Assembly: GCA_020441735.1 (NCBI GenBank)
Contig: JAGRLQ010000169.1
Span: 1 to 7,057 of the forward strand
From: Nitratireductor sp.
GTDB taxonomy: Bacteria > Pseudomonadota > Alphaproteobacteria > Rhizobiales > Rhizobiaceae
DNA: 7,057 nucleotides
Direction of reading: 5' to 3'
Positions 6,218 through 7,057 of this stretch are shown here, piece by piece. The translations under genes were made by a program, and so were the position numbers. Positions within the stretch are counted from its first letter, which is position 1; each line of letters starts with the position of its first letter. The notes beneath the pieces were generated by a model that did not search any database, was not told where the DNA came from, and was given only the letters and a program-made list of their open reading frames with translations.

Positions 6218-6853
6218 TCAGGTGCTGGATGCCTGATTGCGCTCGGCGTTCGCCATTGCCCTTTCCTTCAGCTTGCGGGCCTTTTCAGCCAGCATCTTGC
6301 GCCGGGAAAGCTGGAAGGCGACCGCCGACCAGCGGGTGATGACATAGGCGACCAGCGCGGCGGAAATGCCTACCGGGATGGCGCCGACGCTCATCGGTTT
6401 CAAAACCGGCTCCCAGATTGAGGCTGCCAGTTCGACGATGCCGTGCAGACCGGAATGCCAGAGGCTGGCATCGGTAAGCCCCTGCAGGAATTCTTCCGGC
6501 CGGTGACCGTTGGTTTCGCCCTTGAGAATGAAATTGCCGGTAGAATAGGTGGCTGCCCAGATGAAGGGAAAGGTAATCGGATTGCCGACAAAGGTTCCCG
6601 TTGCCGCGGCAATCATGTTGCCGGCAATGACATAGGCAACAATGAAGGCGATGATGAAGTGCATGCCCATGAACGGCGTGAAGGAAGCAAATACACCGGC
6701 AGCGATGCCCGCAGCAATGGCATGAGGAGAAGCGGTCAGGCGAAGGACACGCTTGGCAAGGTATTTCAGGGAACGGTTCCAGGAACGGCGCGGCCAGACA
6801 GCCACCCGCAATTTCTCGCGCCAATCAGGTGGTGACCTGCGCTGAAAAAGCAT
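6218..6853 (-). CDS. DUF2062 domain-containing membrane protein
   Basis: This 211-residue protein matches the DUF2062 family, whose biochemical role is not established. The recognisable core is SPHAIAAGIAAGVFASFTPFMGMHFIIAFIVAYVIAGN (42-79), followed by GTFVGNPITFPFIWAATYSTG (86-106). Two hydrophobic stretches lie here (about 46-76 and 80-103), and a third near 157-173, so an inner-membrane location is likely. The N-terminus is basic (residues 1-38, rich in Arg and Lys). The C-terminus (183-207) is a charged helix with many Lys, Arg and Glu, probably cytoplasmic. The ATG at 6851-6853 has AAGGGA 7 nt upstream. It is the first visible gene of the minus-strand run and lies 61 bp before acpS, an arrangement also met in rhizobia. 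Family membership is confident from the motifs; no function is assigned. Confidence 0.9.
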   Translation of the reverse strand: MLFQRRSPPDWREKLRVAVWPRRSWNRSLKYLAKRVLRLTASPHAIAAGIAAGVFASFTPFMGMHFIIAFIVAYVIAGNMIAAATGTFVGNPITFPFIWAATYSTGNFILKGETNGHRPEEFLQGLTDASLWHSGLHGIVELAASIWEPVLKPMSVGAIPVGISAALVAYVITRWSAVAFQLSRRKMLAEKARKLKERAMANAERNQASST

Positions 6854-7057
6854 ACCCCGTTCCCTTGTCCTGGCCCCTCATTGCGGCCTGCATTCCGTTA
6901 GACCCGTTAAAGCGTCAAAGCCCGACGATAGCATCCCGTGCCGGGCGCTATCGATATCACAATTGGTTTAACATCTTGTTGTCATGCATGAGCTGATACG
7001 GCCATCAGCGTCTGGCTGGCATTGATGGCGCTCAAATGGAAATCAATTCTGGCGGAA
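6854..7057. other. Upstream region of the acpS-lepB-rnc-era-recO run, no complete gene
   Basis: This 204-bp stretch separates the DUF2062 start from the window edge and is less GC-rich around 6953-6990 than its surroundings. It should contain the promoter of the minus-strand run. The best -35-like match is TTGACG at 6913-6918 (minus strand), but the element 17 bp beyond it is a poor -10, so no promoter is claimed. A hairpin lies at 6926-6953. At the edge, two short partial frames compete. One on the minus strand is open from the edge to a TGA at 6982-6984, about 24 residues ending LMAVSAHA. One on the plus strand starts at the ATG at 7025 and gives MALKWKSILAE before the edge. Neither can be identified, and at most one is likely real. 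Confidence 0.5.
6926..6953. repeat. Inverted repeat / hairpin in the intergenic region, possible terminator
   Basis: CGATAGC (6926-6932) and GCTATCG (6947-6953) are perfect 7-bp arms. Inside them CCCG (6935-6938) pairs with CGGG (6942-6945) around a 3-nt loop, with a small asymmetric bulge. On the minus strand an alternative stem pairs 6942-6946 with 6920-6924 and is followed directly by TTT, which resembles a weak intrinsic terminator for a gene arriving from beyond the right edge. The U-tract is too short for confidence. A protein-binding site or a structured leader is also possible. Confidence 0.4.

Noticed and set aside
6976..6999. TTGTTG and TGATAC as a possible plus-strand promoter.
   Set aside because: The spacer is only 12 bp, far shorter than the usual 16-18 bp.

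Overview
The window is high-GC, densely coding DNA from an alphaproteobacterium. It most resembles Hyphomicrobiales/Rhizobiaceae: the order DUF2062 – acpS – lepB – rnc – era – recO, the single-span signal peptidase and the RNase III variant RLEFLGDRVLG all fit that group. This is recognition from sequence and gene order; no database search was run.

Layout. Positions 1-479 (+ strand) hold the C-terminal part of an MFS-type membrane transporter cut by the window edge. From 6853 down to 498, nine genes run on the minus strand with short gaps: DUF2062 membrane protein (6853-6218), acpS (6156-5731), lepB (5692-4958), rnc (4953-4225), era (4228-3290), recO (3271-2507), an agmatinase-type ureohydrolase (2484-1528), a PaaI-type hotdog thioesterase (1502-996) and a flavodoxin-fold protein (983-498). 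The transporter and the flavodoxin-like gene converge with 18 bp between them and no visible terminator. Positions 6854-7057 hold no complete gene. This stretch carries a strong inverted repeat and two undecidable partial reading frames at the edge.

How the genes relate. acpS activates acyl carrier protein for lipid synthesis. lepB removes signal peptides at the inner membrane. rnc processes double-stranded RNA, including rRNA precursors, era helps mature the 30S subunit, and recO acts in recombinational repair. This is the classic lepB-rnc-era-recO housekeeping cluster. The three downstream genes have good ribosome binding sites and gaps of 12-25 bp, so they are probably read through from the same transcript. 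They look metabolic and have no obvious link to the core genes.

I see no mobile element, CRISPR array, tRNA, rRNA or clearly novel system. The points worth a second look are modest: the start of lepB, the substrate of the ureohydrolase, the attachment of three metabolic genes to the operon, and the unexplained hairpin region upstream of it.
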